From NCBI RefSeq assembly GCF_020991275.1, contig NZ_JAJLQY010000007.1, positions 310,001-374,000 on the forward strand: a stretch of 64,000 bases of DNA. Direction: 5' to 3'. Positions 52,107 through 61,091 of this stretch are shown here, in pieces. Within the stretch, counting starts at the first letter, position 1. The number at the start of each line of letters is the position of its first letter. A model generated the notes under the pieces. That model did no database searches, was not told where the DNA came from, and was given only the letters and a program-made list of their open reading frames with translations. The position numbers were made by a program, and so were the translations under genes. The stretch is from Actinocorallia sp. API 0066 (GTDB lineage: Bacteria; Actinomycetota; Actinomycetes; Streptosporangiales; Streptosporangiaceae).

Positions 52107-53849
52107 ATGTGCATCATGGGGGCGGTGAAGCCTCTGGTGGCGGGGGACCCCCGGGCGGTCGGCAGGTACCGGCTCGTCGCGCGCCTCGGGGCGGGCGGCA
52201 TGGGCGAGGTGTTCCTCGGGTACTCGCCCGGCGGCCGCGCCGTCGCGGTCAAGCTCATCCACGCCGCGCACGCCGCCGATCCGGAGTTCCGGCGCCGTTT
52301 CCGGCTGGAGGTCGAGGCGGCCCGCAAGGTCGGCGGGTTCCATACCGCGCCCGTCGTGGACGCCGACCCCGACCCGCCCGACGGCACCCCCTGGATGGTG
52401 ACGTCCTACGTCCGTGGCCCGTCGCTCGCCGACGTGCTGCGCGACCACGGCCCCCTCCCCGCCCGCACCCTGCGTGTGCTCGGGGCGGGCCTCGCCGAGG
52501 CGCTGGAGGCGATCCACGCGGCCGGGCTCATCCACCGCGACCTGAAGCCGTCGAACATCCTCCTCGCCGACGACGGCCCCCGCGTCATCGACTTCGGCAT
52601 CGCGAGAGCCGTGGACGCCTCAGGCGCGACGGTCAAGGCGGGCACCGCAGGGTTCATGTCCCCGGAACTCCTCGTAGGGGACCCGCTCACCCCCGCCAGC
52701 GACGTCTTCGCCCTCGGCCTGGTCCTGGCGCACGCGTCCGGCGTCAAGCCCTACGGCGAAGGCCCCGCCCAGGCCCTCAACTACCGGGTCGTCCACCAAG
52801 ATCCGGACCTGACCGGCCTCGACCCCGAACTCGGCGGCCTCGTGCGCGCCTGCCTGTCCCGCGATCCCGCCCCGCGCCCGACCCCGACCCACCTCCTCGA
52901 CCTTCTGGCAGGTCCCCTGCCAGAAGGCTGGCTCCCCCCTCCCGTCACCACGATGCTCGCCGCCTACACCCCACCCGCCGCCCCGACCTCGAACCACGCC
53001 CCGGACCCGGCAGCCAACCCGCCCCGGCCACAGCACCTCCCCGACACCCGGGGACCCGCCCCCGAACAGACCGCTCTGGCCGGGCCGCTGTCGCACCGGA
53101 CAGCGGGACCGCGCAGCCTGACCCGAGAGCCGGGGGTCGGACGGCCGGACGAGGCGGCGGGAGCGCACGGGCGGGATCGGGGCCCGTGGGACGGGGCGGC
53201 GGGATCTCGGAACCGGGGGCCGGGCGCCGCGCTGCGGGACGAGGCGGCGGGCGGACAGGGCCGGGCCTGGGAGCAGGGGGCGGGAAGGCTGGACGGGACA
53301 GCGGGGTCACGGGGCCTGGGAGCGGCGGGGCGGCTTCCGGTTTATCGGGGGCGGATCCGGGTGGGGGCGTTGTTCACGAGTCGGTTCGACGTGTCGCATG
53401 GGGTGGCGGCCGTCAGCGGAGGGTTCGCCTTGCTCGCGTTCCAGGGGGAGGTGTTCCGGGCTCAGGCGATCTTCCTCTCGGTGTGCGTCGCGGCGACGAT
53501 CTTCTCCGTGGTGCAGTTGCTGGCGTCGCTGGTGGAGCTGGCGATGCCGCGCCGGGTGGAGATCGGGCCCGAGGGCGTCTCGGTGCGGATGGGGATGCGG
53601 CACGCCGACTACACGGCGTCGGAGGTGGGCGCCCTGAAGGTGGCTCCTACCGGCCGTCGTGGGCGTCGCGCGCTGCTCCTGTGGCGCGAGACGGGCCCGT
53701 CCGCCGTGCCCGCGCCGCGCGCCCCGAACTACGGCACGGGTCCGCGCCGGCCGCCCTGGCGGGACCGCCGCACCGGATGGATCAGGCTGTGCTACCTCGA
53801 CCAGCTCGTCACACCCCCACCCTTCGAACTCATGGAGGAACCCGCGTGA
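52107..53849 (+). CDS. Membrane-anchored Ser/Thr protein kinase
   Basis: A 580-residue Hanks-type kinase: GAGGMGEV glycine loop (28-35), VAVK with Lys49, HRDLKPSN (143-150) with catalytic Asp145, and IDFG (161-164). A Gly/Arg/Ala-rich linker (about 300-395) precedes two hydrophobic segments (VAAVSGGFALLAFQG and ...IFLSVCVAATIFSVVQLLAS) and a cytoplasmic C-terminal beta-rich region of about 90 residues. No PASTA repeats, so it is not a PknB-type wall sensor. ATG 52107 or 52116. Its stop overlaps a tiny membrane-peptide gene (GTGA). Confidence 0.9.
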   Translation: MCIMGAVKPLVAGDPRAVGRYRLVARLGAGGMGEVFLGYSPGGRAVAVKLIHAAHAADPEFRRRFRLEVEAARKVGGFHTAPVVDADPDPPDGTPWMVTSYVRGPSLADVLRDHGPLPARTLRVLGAGLAEALEAIHAAGLIHRDLKPSNILLADDGPRVIDFGIARAVDASGATVKAGTAGFMSPELLVGDPLTPASDVFALGLVLAHASGVKPYGEGPAQALNYRVVHQDPDLTGLDPELGGLVRACLSRDPAPRPTPTHLLDLLAGPLPEGWLPPPVTTMLAAYTPPAAPTSNHAPDPAANPPRPQHLPDTRGPAPEQTALAGPLSHRTAGPRSLTREPGVGRPDEAAGAHGRDRGPWDGAAGSRNRGPGAALRDEAAGGQGRAWEQGAGRLDGTAGSRGLGAAGRLPVYRGRIRVGALFTSRFDVSHGVAAVSGGFALLAFQGEVFRAQAIFLSVCVAATIFSVVQLLASLVELAMPRRVEIGPEGVSVRMGMRHADYTASEVGALKVAPTGRRGRRALLLWRETGPSAVPAPRAPNYGTGPRRPPWRDRRTGWIRLCYLDQLVTPPPFELMEEPA

Positions 53850-53944
53850 GCATCACCATCTTCGCGCTCTTCCCGGCCGTGCTCACCGTCGTCGTGCTGG
53901 CGGTGTACTACGCCGTCAGGCTCGCCGGGCGGAACCGTGACTGA
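53846..53944 (+). CDS. 32-residue membrane peptide coupled to the Ser/Thr kinase
   Basis: GTG at 53846 overlaps the kinase TGA as GTGA and opens a 32-residue frame to the TGA at 53942-53944: one hydrophobic helix (ITIFALFPAVLTVVVLAVYY) followed by a basic tail (RLAGRNRD). The tight overlap with the kinase and the helix-plus-basic-tail layout argue for a real small protein. Function unknown; it may associate with the kinase in the membrane. Confidence 0.62.
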   Translation: MSITIFALFPAVLTVVVLAVYYAVRLAGRNRD

Positions 53945-53987
53945 CCTCCGTCCGCGTGGGGCGTGACGGGTGCGGCAGGATGGGGGG

Positions 53988-54668
53988 ATGGAGCTGCTGC
54001 GTGGGTCGCGGGTCGTCGTGACAGGGCGGACCGGAGGGTTCAGCACCGGGCCGTACGACAGCCGGAACCTCGGGGCGAACGTGGGCGACGTGCCGTTGGC
54101 GGTGGCGCGGAACCGGGCGCTGACGGTCACCGAGGCGGGCGCCGACGGGGCGGTCTTCATGCGGCAGGTGCACGGGGTGAACGTCGAGTACGTGAGCGGG
54201 CCGCACGACGGGGTGCCGGACACCGACGCCGTTTTCACCGACCGTCCGGGGCTCGCCCTGGCCGCGCTCGGGGCGGACTGCCCTGCGGTCGTCGTCTCCG
54301 GTCCCGGCTGGACGGGCGCGGCGCACGCGGGGCGGGCCGGAACCCTGAACGGGGTGGTACCGGCGCTCGTGAACGCGCTGCGCAAGGCGGGCGCCACAGA
54401 GCTGACCGCGTTCATCGGCCCCGGCATCTGTGGACGCTGCTACGAGGTGCCGGAGGCGATGCACGCGGACGCCCCCGAGGTCATGCGGGCGACCACCCGC
54501 TGGGGCACGCCGGGCCTCGACCTCCGCGCCGCCCTCACCGCCCAGCTCGTCGACCTGGGCGTCCCGCCGACCCACGACGACCGCTGCACCCTCGAAACCC
54601 CCGAGCTCTACTCCTACCGCCGCGCCCCCCGAACCGGCCGCCACGCCGTCCTCACCCACCTCCCCTGA
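53988..54668 (+). CDS. Laccase-domain protein (YfiH/YlmD family, multicopper-like polyphenol oxidoreductase domain)
   Basis: A 226-residue Cu-oxidase-4-domain protein of the YfiH family: VVVTGRTGGFSTGPYDSRN, FMRQVHGVNVEYV (metal His), ADCPAVVVSG (metal Cys) and AAHAGRAGTLNGVV (metal His). The family has purine-nucleoside phosphorylase/adenosine deaminase activity in some members and copper- or zinc-binding sites. In actinomycetes it usually follows ftsZ; here it does not, so it is a second or displaced copy. ATG 53988 has GGGGG directly upstream. Confidence 0.87.
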   Translation: MELLRGSRVVVTGRTGGFSTGPYDSRNLGANVGDVPLAVARNRALTVTEAGADGAVFMRQVHGVNVEYVSGPHDGVPDTDAVFTDRPGLALAALGADCPAVVVSGPGWTGAAHAGRAGTLNGVVPALVNALRKAGATELTAFIGPGICGRCYEVPEAMHADAPEVMRATTRWGTPGLDLRAALTAQLVDLGVPPTHDDRCTLETPELYSYRRAPRTGRHAVLTHLP

Positions 54669-54861
54669 CCCACCCCACCCATGACGGCGCCGATGCTTCG
54701 GCGTCGCGCGTGACGCCGCGGGCCCGCACCCACCCACGCTGGCCGCCCGCTCTGCCCGTGATGGGCCGCTCCGGCGCGGCGCTGCGGGCGGCGCCTCCGG
54801 GCTGCGTGCGGGTGACGTCGCCGGGCCGGAGCGGGGCGGTGGGGGTCTTAGGGTTGGGGGG

Positions 54862-55710
54862 ATGAGGGGTGGGGAGAGGCCGCGGGCCGGGCGGTTCACG
54901 ATCGGGCAGGGGGAGGCCGAGGTCCTCAGGGACGCGGACCGGGACGGCGGGTGGGTGATCCTCGTGGACGGGGTGCCGCAGTCGTACCTCGACGTGGACG
55001 ATCCGACGTATCTGGATTTTGAGTACATGCGGTTGTTGGGGGATGTCGTCGACCATCTCGGGGTGGGGGACGAGGCGCTGGACGTGGCGCACGTGGGCGG
55101 GGCGGGGTGCACGCTGGCGCGGTACGTCGCGGCGACCCGGCCGGGCTCGCGGCAGGTGGTCTTCGAGCTCGACGGGGCGCTGGTGCAGTTGGTAAGGGAG
55201 AACTTCCCGTTGCGCCAGGTGCGGGGGTTGAAGGTGCGGGTAGGAGACGGTCGAGCCGGGATCGCCGGGCTGCCCGCCGCCTCCGACGATCTTGTGGTGC
55301 TCGACGCGTTCGCCGGGGCCACGGTGCCGTTCCCGCTCGTCACCGCCGAGTTCACGCGGGACGTCGCCCGGGTGCTGCGCGACGACGGCGTGTACCTGGT
55401 GAACCTCGCCGACGCCGGGCGGCTCGCCTTCGCCCGGCGGTTCGCCGCGACGGTGCGGAGCGTGTTCCCGCACGCGCTCCTCATGGGCGAGCCCGGGGTG
55501 CTGCGCGGCCGCCGCTACGGCAACCTGATCGTCGCCGCGTCACGGGAGCCGCTGCCCGTCGCGTCGCTCACCCGGATCAGCGCGGGCAAGCCGATCCCCG
55601 CCCGCTGCCTCGACACCGACGAGGTGGACCGCTTCGCCTCCGGCCACCCGCCCCTGCACGACGGCGACGCCTTCACCCCGCCCACCCCACCCGACTCCGT
55701 CTTCACCTGA
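54862..55710 (+). CDS. Spermidine-synthase-like methyltransferase-fold protein
   Basis: A 282-residue protein with a spermidine-synthase-like Rossmann core: DVAHVGGAGCTLARYVAATR (binding loop), VVFELDGALVQLVRENFPL (acidic strand end), VRVGDGRAGIAGLPA and DLVVLDAFAGATVPFPLVTA. The proton-shuttle Asp/Tyr set of true spermidine synthases is only partly kept (DPTYLDFEYMRLLGDVV). It may be an aminopropyltransferase-like or methyltransferase enzyme. Preceding gene about 190 bases upstream; a terminator follows. Confidence 0.75.
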   Translation: MRGGERPRAGRFTIGQGEAEVLRDADRDGGWVILVDGVPQSYLDVDDPTYLDFEYMRLLGDVVDHLGVGDEALDVAHVGGAGCTLARYVAATRPGSRQVVFELDGALVQLVRENFPLRQVRGLKVRVGDGRAGIAGLPAASDDLVVLDAFAGATVPFPLVTAEFTRDVARVLRDDGVYLVNLADAGRLAFARRFAATVRSVFPHALLMGEPGVLRGRRYGNLIVAASREPLPVASLTRISAGKPIPARCLDTDEVDRFASGHPPLHDGDAFTPPTPPDSVFT

Positions 55711-55730
55711 CCAAGCCCCAAGAAAAGGGG

Positions 55731-55772
55731 GCGCCCCCTTCCCCGAGATCTCTGCGGGAGGGAAGGGGGCGC
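55731..55772. terminator. Bidirectional terminator between spermidine-synthase-like and PhoX genes
   Basis: Perfect 13-bp inverted repeat GCGCCCCCTTCCC / GGGAAGGGGGCGC with TTTT following on the plus strand and AAAA on the other side (TTTT when read from the minus strand), so it can terminate transcription both ways. Confidence 0.88.
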
Positions 55773-55785
55773 TTTTCCGAGGGGG

Positions 55786-57687
55786 TCAGGTGCCGATCTT
55801 GCCGCCGTCCTTCTTGGTGACGACGACGGTGGCGGAGCGGGGGCGGCCGGACGGGTCGAAGTCCGGCCAGTTGGAGACGACGCGGGGGTTGGCCGGGGTG
55901 GGGGCGCCCCAGGCGGCGGAGACCTCGCCCGGGTGCTGGACGTTGACGAACATCGAGCGGCCGTCGGCGGAGAAGGTGAGGCCGGTGACCTCGGCGCCGC
56001 GCGGCACGGTCAGGAACCGCTTGATCTCCTTCGTCTTCGGGTCGGCGGCCAGCATCGCGCAGTTGCCGATGTTGTCGTAGCCACGGGACGCGAGGGTCTG
56101 CGACGAGTTGGAGATGTCCGTCTGGATCCACAGGCGGCCGTCGTGGTCGAAGCCGATGCCGTCGGGGGAGCCGAAGATGGCGTCGGGGCCGAGCTTGACG
56201 GTCGGGTCGTAGGCCGGGTCGCCCGCGAGCACAAAGACGTCCCAGGTGAAGGCGAGCGCGGTGTTGTCGCCGTGCTTCTCCCGCCACCGCAGGATGTGCC
56301 CGTACGGGTTGGGGGTGCGCGGGTTGGCCTTGCCGCCGTTGCCGGCGCCGTTGGTGAGCGTCAGGTAGACGTCCTTGTTGCCGGGGTTGACCGCGACCCA
56401 CTCGGGCCGGTCCAGCTTGGTCGCGCCAACGGCGTCGGCGGCGGACCGGGTGCGGATGAGGACGTCCGCCTGGTCCTTCCAGCCGTTCTGCTTGGTGAGC
56501 GGGCCCTTGCCGAACTTGAGGGGCAGCCACACGCCGGTGCCGTCGTCGTTGAACTTGGCGACGTACAGGGTGCCGTGGTCGAGGGGGCTCTGGCCGAGTG
56601 CCTTGCGCAGCCGCCACGGCTTGTCGCCGACGAACTTGTAGACGTACTCGCCGTCCTGGTCGTCGCCGGTGTAGAGGACAACACGGCCGTGCGACTCGGT
56701 GACGGCGGCGTTCTCGTGCTTGATGCGGCCGAGCGCCGTCCGCTTCACCGGGGTGGCCTTCGGGTTGAACGGGTCGATCTCGACGATCCACCCGAACCGG
56801 TTGACCTCGTGGGGGTTCTTGGCGACGTCCCAACGCGCGTCGGCGGTGTGCCACCGGTATCCGGACGCCGCGGCGACGCCGTAGCGCGCTTCTTCGGTGT
56901 TCGGCTTCCAGGACGTGTCTTCGGTGCCGAAGTACCCGTTGAAGTTCTCTTCGCAGGTGACGTACGTGCCCCACGGGGTGTAGCCGCTGGAGCAGTTGTT
57001 GATGGTGCCGAGCGCGGGGTTCTTGGCGCGCAGCAGCGGGTGGCTGCCCTTGACCGGCCCGGAGAAGGTGACGGGCGTGTCGGCCGTGATGCGGCGGTTG
57101 TACCGGGAGTCGACGAGCTCCCACTTGCCGTGCTTGCCCTGCTGGACCTTGACGACGCTGACGCCGTGGCCCGCGACGGCCTTGTCGACCTTCTCCTTGG
57201 TGATGACGGCGTCGCCGTCCTTGTAGTGGAGTGTCGTGTCGACGTACTCGTGGTTGACGGCGAGCAGGCCGGAGGTCTTCGACAGCGGGAACAGGTGCAT
57301 GCCGTCGTGGTGGGCGCCGATCTGCTGGCGCTGCTCGGCGGCGGTGTTGGAGGCGTCCTTCTTGAACTTCGGGCCCTTGCTGCTGATGGGCGTGCCCCAC
57401 GGGATGAGGACCTGGGCGGTGTAGCCCTCGGGGACGCGCACCCTGTCGTCGGTGCTGGGCGCGATCGCCTTGAAGCCGAGCAGCTTCTTGGCGTGGTGGC
57501 CGTGCTTGGTGCGCTCGGGCGCGGCGGCGGCGGCGCCGGCGAGGCCGGTGGTCATGAAGCCGGCGGCGGCGACGACGGTGCCGCCCTTGATGAGGCCGCG
57601 GCGCGACAGGACGTCACGGATGTGGCCGTTGTCCGACGGGTTGGACGGGACGTCGTCCGGGTCGACGTCGGCGTTGACGCGCGTCAT
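55786..57687 (-). CDS. PhoX-family alkaline phosphatase, Tat-exported
   Basis: A 633-residue PhoX protein: twin-arginine signal (SRRGLIKGGTVVAAAGFMTT, about residues 28-47), NHEYVDTTL, a metal-site Cys/Glu block NNCSSGYTPWGTYVTCEEN FNGYFG..., ALGRIKHENAAV and DGIGFDHDGRLWIQTD. PhoX enzymes are Ca/Fe-dependent phosphomonoesterases secreted for phosphate scavenging. ATG 57687 has GAGGAA seven bases upstream. It is divergent from the serpin gene at 57772. No PhoB/PHO box was confidently identified. Confidence 0.9.
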   Translation of the reverse strand: MTRVNADVDPDDVPSNPSDNGHIRDVLSRRGLIKGGTVVAAAGFMTTGLAGAAAAAPERTKHGHHAKKLLGFKAIAPSTDDRVRVPEGYTAQVLIPWGTPISSKGPKFKKDASNTAAEQRQQIGAHHDGMHLFPLSKTSGLLAVNHEYVDTTLHYKDGDAVITKEKVDKAVAGHGVSVVKVQQGKHGKWELVDSRYNRRITADTPVTFSGPVKGSHPLLRAKNPALGTINNCSSGYTPWGTYVTCEENFNGYFGTEDTSWKPNTEEARYGVAAASGYRWHTADARWDVAKNPHEVNRFGWIVEIDPFNPKATPVKRTALGRIKHENAAVTESHGRVVLYTGDDQDGEYVYKFVGDKPWRLRKALGQSPLDHGTLYVAKFNDDGTGVWLPLKFGKGPLTKQNGWKDQADVLIRTRSAADAVGATKLDRPEWVAVNPGNKDVYLTLTNGAGNGGKANPRTPNPYGHILRWREKHGDNTALAFTWDVFVLAGDPAYDPTVKLGPDAIFGSPDGIGFDHDGRLWIQTDISNSSQTLASRGYDNIGNCAMLAADPKTKEIKRFLTVPRGAEVTGLTFSADGRSMFVNVQHPGEVSAAWGAPTPANPRVVSNWPDFDPSGRPRSATVVVTKKDGGKIGT

Positions 57688-57771
57688 TCGGATGTTCCTC
57701 GTGTTCTCGGTGGGACGGGGTGTTCGCGCTGCGAGCCTTTCCCGATGGAACGGCCAGAAGGGAAAAAGAGC

Positions 57772-59070
57772 ATGAACAGGGACGGAATCGCCGCGCAAAA
57801 CCGCCGTGTGGTCCGCGCTGCAACGCGGCACCGCCCTCCGGCCGTCTCCAGGGGCATGAGGATCTTCGGAACCGTCGCGGCGCTGGGCGCGCTCGCCCTG
57901 CTCGCCGCCACAGGAGGGTGTGCCGACGCGCACGCCGAGGAACAGCGGGGCACCGACCTCGGCGTGACGGCGGGCGACCCGGCGCCGCTGGTCAGGGGTG
58001 ATCTGGAGTTCGGGCTGTCCCTCCTGGACGCCTGGTGCGCCGACGACCCCGCCGCGAACGTCGTGTTCTCGCCGTCGAGCCTGTCCAGCGGGCTCGGCAT
58101 GGCGGCGCTGGGCGCGAAGGGCGCGACCCGCGCGGAGTTGGCGAAGGCGCTCGGCTGGCCCGCCGACCCGCTGGCCGCCCTCCGGGCGCGGACGAACCTG
58201 CTGCGCGGCCTGCCCGGCGTCAAGGTGAGCGACCGGATCTGGCGGGACGCGGCGGAGCCCACCGAACAGGACTATCTGGACCGTCTTGTCACCGCCTACC
58301 GGGCCGGGATCATGACGCTTCCGCTGCTCACCGAGCCGGAGGAGTCGCGCAGGACGATCAACGACACCATCGAGGACGAGACGAACGGCCTGGTCAAGGA
58401 CCTCATCCCCGAGGGCGGGCTCAACCGGATCGGCTGGGTGCTGACCGACGCCGTCCACTTCAAGGCCGACTGGCGGTCCCCGTTCAAGCCGGAGAACACC
58501 GCGCCCGCCCCGTTCGCCGCGGCTTCCGGCGCGGAGGTGCGGGCCGAGTACCTGAACCAGGCGGGCTCCTTCGGGTACGGCACCGCGCAAGGCTGGACGG
58601 CGGTACGGCTTCCGTACACGGGCGGCACCCTTTCGATGGTCGCCCTCCTCCCGGACGGTGACGGCAAGGACTGCGCCCCGCCTACGGCGTCCGTCCTACG
58701 CGGCATCGAACTGCGTGAAGAGAGGGTCGAGGTGTCCCTCCCGAAGGTGGACCTTTCCACAAAGGCCGAACTGAGCGACATGCTCGCCGCGGCCGGTATG
58801 CCCGAGCCGTTCGCCGACCGCGCCGACTTCTCCGGAATCGGGCCCAGCGCCGGAAAGATCGGGTTCGTCCAGCACGCCGCGACCCTGCGGCTCGACGAGA
58901 AGGGCACCGAGGCCGCGGCCGCGACTGCGGTGGGCGTGGAGGCCACGTCGGCGGCCCCGGAAGAGGCGAAAAAGGTAGTCTTCGACCGCCCCTACCTCCT
59001 GCTGCTGCGCGACGAGGCCACCGGCCAGCCGCTCTTCCTCGCGCGGGTGGCCGACCCCACACGCCCCTGA
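57772..59070 (+). CDS. Secreted serpin (serine protease inhibitor)
   Basis: A 432-residue bacterial serpin. Signal segment MRIFGTVAALGALALLAATG begins at residue 29, so ATG 57856 is an alternative start; ATG 57772 has AAGGGA upstream. The serpin domain starts at about 70: NVVFSPSSLSSGLGMAALGA, ...WVLTDAVHFKADWRSPFKPE, and the inhibitory hinge EKGTEAAAATAVGV, which marks an active inhibitor. Counting from the hinge, P1-P1' would be Thr-Ser, suggesting elastase-like targets. It may protect the surface from proteases or control a host or own enzyme. Diverges from phoX. Confidence 0.9.
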   Translation: MNRDGIAAQNRRVVRAATRHRPPAVSRGMRIFGTVAALGALALLAATGGCADAHAEEQRGTDLGVTAGDPAPLVRGDLEFGLSLLDAWCADDPAANVVFSPSSLSSGLGMAALGAKGATRAELAKALGWPADPLAALRARTNLLRGLPGVKVSDRIWRDAAEPTEQDYLDRLVTAYRAGIMTLPLLTEPEESRRTINDTIEDETNGLVKDLIPEGGLNRIGWVLTDAVHFKADWRSPFKPENTAPAPFAAASGAEVRAEYLNQAGSFGYGTAQGWTAVRLPYTGGTLSMVALLPDGDGKDCAPPTASVLRGIELREERVEVSLPKVDLSTKAELSDMLAAAGMPEPFADRADFSGIGPSAGKIGFVQHAATLRLDEKGTEAAAATAVGVEATSAAPEEAKKVVFDRPYLLLLRDEATGQPLFLARVADPTRP

Positions 59071-59651
59071 CCCCGCCGCGCGGGACGCGGGAGCGGCTCG
59101 GCGTCCCGGCGGGGGGCCTGGCGTGGCGGCACGCCTGGCTGATCCCGTTCTCGCTGCTGCTCGGCCAGGCCACCCACCTCGTCTGGGACGGCTTCACGCA
59201 CTGGACGGGCCCGTTCGTCGAGCTGTGGCCGGTGCTGCGCGAGGACTTCGGCCCGCTCCGGTACTACCGCTGGGGCCAGTACGGCTCGGGCGTCCTGGGC
59301 GGCCTGGCCGTCGCGGTCTGGCTGGCGCGGTGGCTCCGCCGGGCCCCGCGCCGCCCGGAACCGGGCCTGCCCTGGCCCCTGATGTCCCTGGTCGTCCTCG
59401 TGACGACGGCCGCCGCGGCCCTCGGGGTGCGGCACGCCACCACGAGGGACATCCCGGACGCCTCCTACCACCTGTTCAGGTACGCCGTCACGGACGCGAT
59501 GGTGGCGGCGTCAGCCTCCCTGCTCGCTTACGCGCTCCTGTACTGGGCGTTCGTGGGCGTCCGGAAGGCCGTGCCCGGGGGCCAGGTCATCACCCCGGTT
59601 CCTGAGACGACACAATCGGGGCATGACGAACCTCTCGCGCCGTCTCGTTGA
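59070..59651 (+). pseudogene. Truncated DUF4184-family membrane protein remnant
   Basis: From about 59070 the frame reads TPPRGTRERLGVPAGGLAWR then HAWLIPFSLLLGQATHLVWD, GFTHWTGPFV..., matching the C-terminal half of DUF4184 proteins (the ATHLVWDGFTH motif), followed by three more membrane helices. No ATG, GTG or TTG opens the frame before GTG 59232, which would cut through the motif, and the N-terminal half lies where the serpin ends. It is best read as a remnant with the 5' part deleted. The 3' end overlaps the next gene by 29 bases. Confidence 0.55.
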
Positions 59652-60297
59652 CCTCAGCCACCCGGTCGTCTCCGGCATGGTGACGGTGCCGGGCCTGGCC
59701 GGCCCCGAGATCAGCGACCACGTGACGCACGCGGAGTCCCGCGCGAGGTACGCGCCCGGCACGGAGTTCCACTTCGCCAGGGTGAGCCTGCTCGGCAACA
59801 CCGGCACCTACCTGGACGCGCCCCTGCACCGCTTTGAGGGCGGCACCGATCTGGCGGGCCTGCCGCTGGCGTCCTTCGCCGACCTGGACGGCCTCCTGAT
59901 CCGGGCCGAAGGGCGTCAGGAGATCGACGTGGACGCCTTCGCCTCCCATGACGTCGCGGGCAAGGCCGTCCTGGTGCACACGGGGTTCTCCCGGCACTGG
60001 GGCACGGACGCCTACCTTTCCGGCGAACACCCGTATCTCACCGCCGAGGCCGCCGCCCACCTCGTCCGGAACGGCGCCGCCCTGCTGGGCGTGGACTCCC
60101 AGAACGTCGACTCGATGAAGGGCGGCGAGCGCCCTGTGCACACCGCCCTGCTGGGCGCGGGCATCCCGATCGTCGAGCACATGACGGGCCTCGCCGCCCT
60201 GCCCGACGACGGCTTCCGCCTCCACGCGGCGCCGCCCGCCCTCGTCGGCGTCGGGACGTTCACCGTGCGGGCCTACGCGGTCGTGGAAGCCCGCTGA
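59623..60297 (+). CDS. Cyclase / kynurenine-formamidase-family protein with altered metal motif
   Basis: A 224-residue cyclase-family protein: LVDLSHPVVSGM at the N-terminus, LLGNTGTYLDAPLHRF at the position of the HxGTHxDxPxH zinc motif, and GVDSQNVDSMKGGERPVHTA near the end. The first His of the motif is Asn and the second is Tyr; the Asp and last His remain. Similar NTGTYLD variants form a subgroup whose activity is uncertain. A hydrolase or cyclase acting on amide or lactone bonds is possible. Starts within the DUF4184 remnant. Confidence 0.75.
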   Translation: MTNLSRRLVDLSHPVVSGMVTVPGLAGPEISDHVTHAESRARYAPGTEFHFARVSLLGNTGTYLDAPLHRFEGGTDLAGLPLASFADLDGLLIRAEGRQEIDVDAFASHDVAGKAVLVHTGFSRHWGTDAYLSGEHPYLTAEAAAHLVRNGAALLGVDSQNVDSMKGGERPVHTALLGAGIPIVEHMTGLAALPDDGFRLHAAPPALVGVGTFTVRAYAVVEAR

Positions 60298-60337
60298 GCG
60301 CCCGGAACTGTCATTACCCCCAAGTAGCCTGGGGTGT

Positions 60338-61075
60338 GTGAGCACCGACGGGAACAATCTCTTCCGGGTGGTCCCCGGGCCGCCGAAGCTGGCGCTGCCC
60401 GGGTTGCTGCCCGTCTACGAGCTGTACGTGCGGGCGGGCGCCGAGCTGCTGGAGCAGCCGGGCCCGCTGGAGGCCGAGCTGTGGCTTTCGGCCCAGTTGG
60501 GCGAGCTGAGCCAGGCCGCGCCTGATCGAGAGGCGCTGGGCAAGGCGCAGAGCGATCTCATCAAGGTGCTGCGTAGGGCGGGCACACCGGGCGCGCGCGC
60601 CTTCCTCGCCGTGTTCGCCGCCGTCGGCCCGCACGAGCACCGGGCGGCCGCCGCCAAGGCCGTCGGCGAGCTGCGCGGCCCGCTGCTCCCCCCGCTGCCC
60701 TCCTGGGCCGACGACGCGGGCAAGGCCATCGCCGTGGACGCCTGCTCGATCCAGGATGGAACGCTCGACCGGCTGCAGTACGTGGTCGAGTACCGCTATC
60801 CGGACGGTTCCGGACACCACGGGCTTTCGGTGTCCCTGTCCGCCGGGCTGCCCGTCCAGATCGTCGTGATCGGCGACATGATGGGCATGCGCTCGGAGCT
60901 GCGCAAGGTGCTGGAGGAGGGCGAGGTCGTCGTCTCGGCGCTGCCGCTGCCCATCGCCGCGGGCATCCTGCGCCCCGCCTTCGGCGAGCTCGCCACGGTG
61001 CCGCACGCGGAGCTGACGGGGCCGTTCCACGCGAACCTCCTGTTCGCCGAGCACCGCCTGTCCCTGCTGTCCTGA
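60338..61075 (+). CDS. Hypothetical protein
   Basis: A 245-residue protein, GTG start at 60338. It is Leu/Ala-rich with a helical first half (LPGLLPVYELYVRAGAELLE, ...KAQSDLIKVLRRAGTPGARA), then a beta-rich stretch (DGTLDRLQYVVEYRYPDGSG followed by HHGLSVSLSAGLPVQIVVIG). No signal peptide or membrane helix. I do not recognise the family. It is followed by a hairpin and an intergenic region of about 290 bases. Confidence 0.6.
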   Translation: MSTDGNNLFRVVPGPPKLALPGLLPVYELYVRAGAELLEQPGPLEAELWLSAQLGELSQAAPDREALGKAQSDLIKVLRRAGTPGARAFLAVFAAVGPHEHRAAAAKAVGELRGPLLPPLPSWADDAGKAIAVDACSIQDGTLDRLQYVVEYRYPDGSGHHGLSVSLSAGLPVQIVVIGDMMGMRSELRKVLEEGEVVVSALPLPIAAGILRPAFGELATVPHAELTGPFHANLLFAEHRLSLLS

Positions 61076-61091
61076 GCGGCCCGGATGACGC

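Noticed and set aside
55933-57771. A 1045-codon plus-strand open frame running through the phoX region into the serpin
   Set aside because: Only the part from 57772 is real (the serpin). Upstream it is the antisense of phoX, with low-complexity Val/Gly/Asp-rich translation and no ribosome-binding site.
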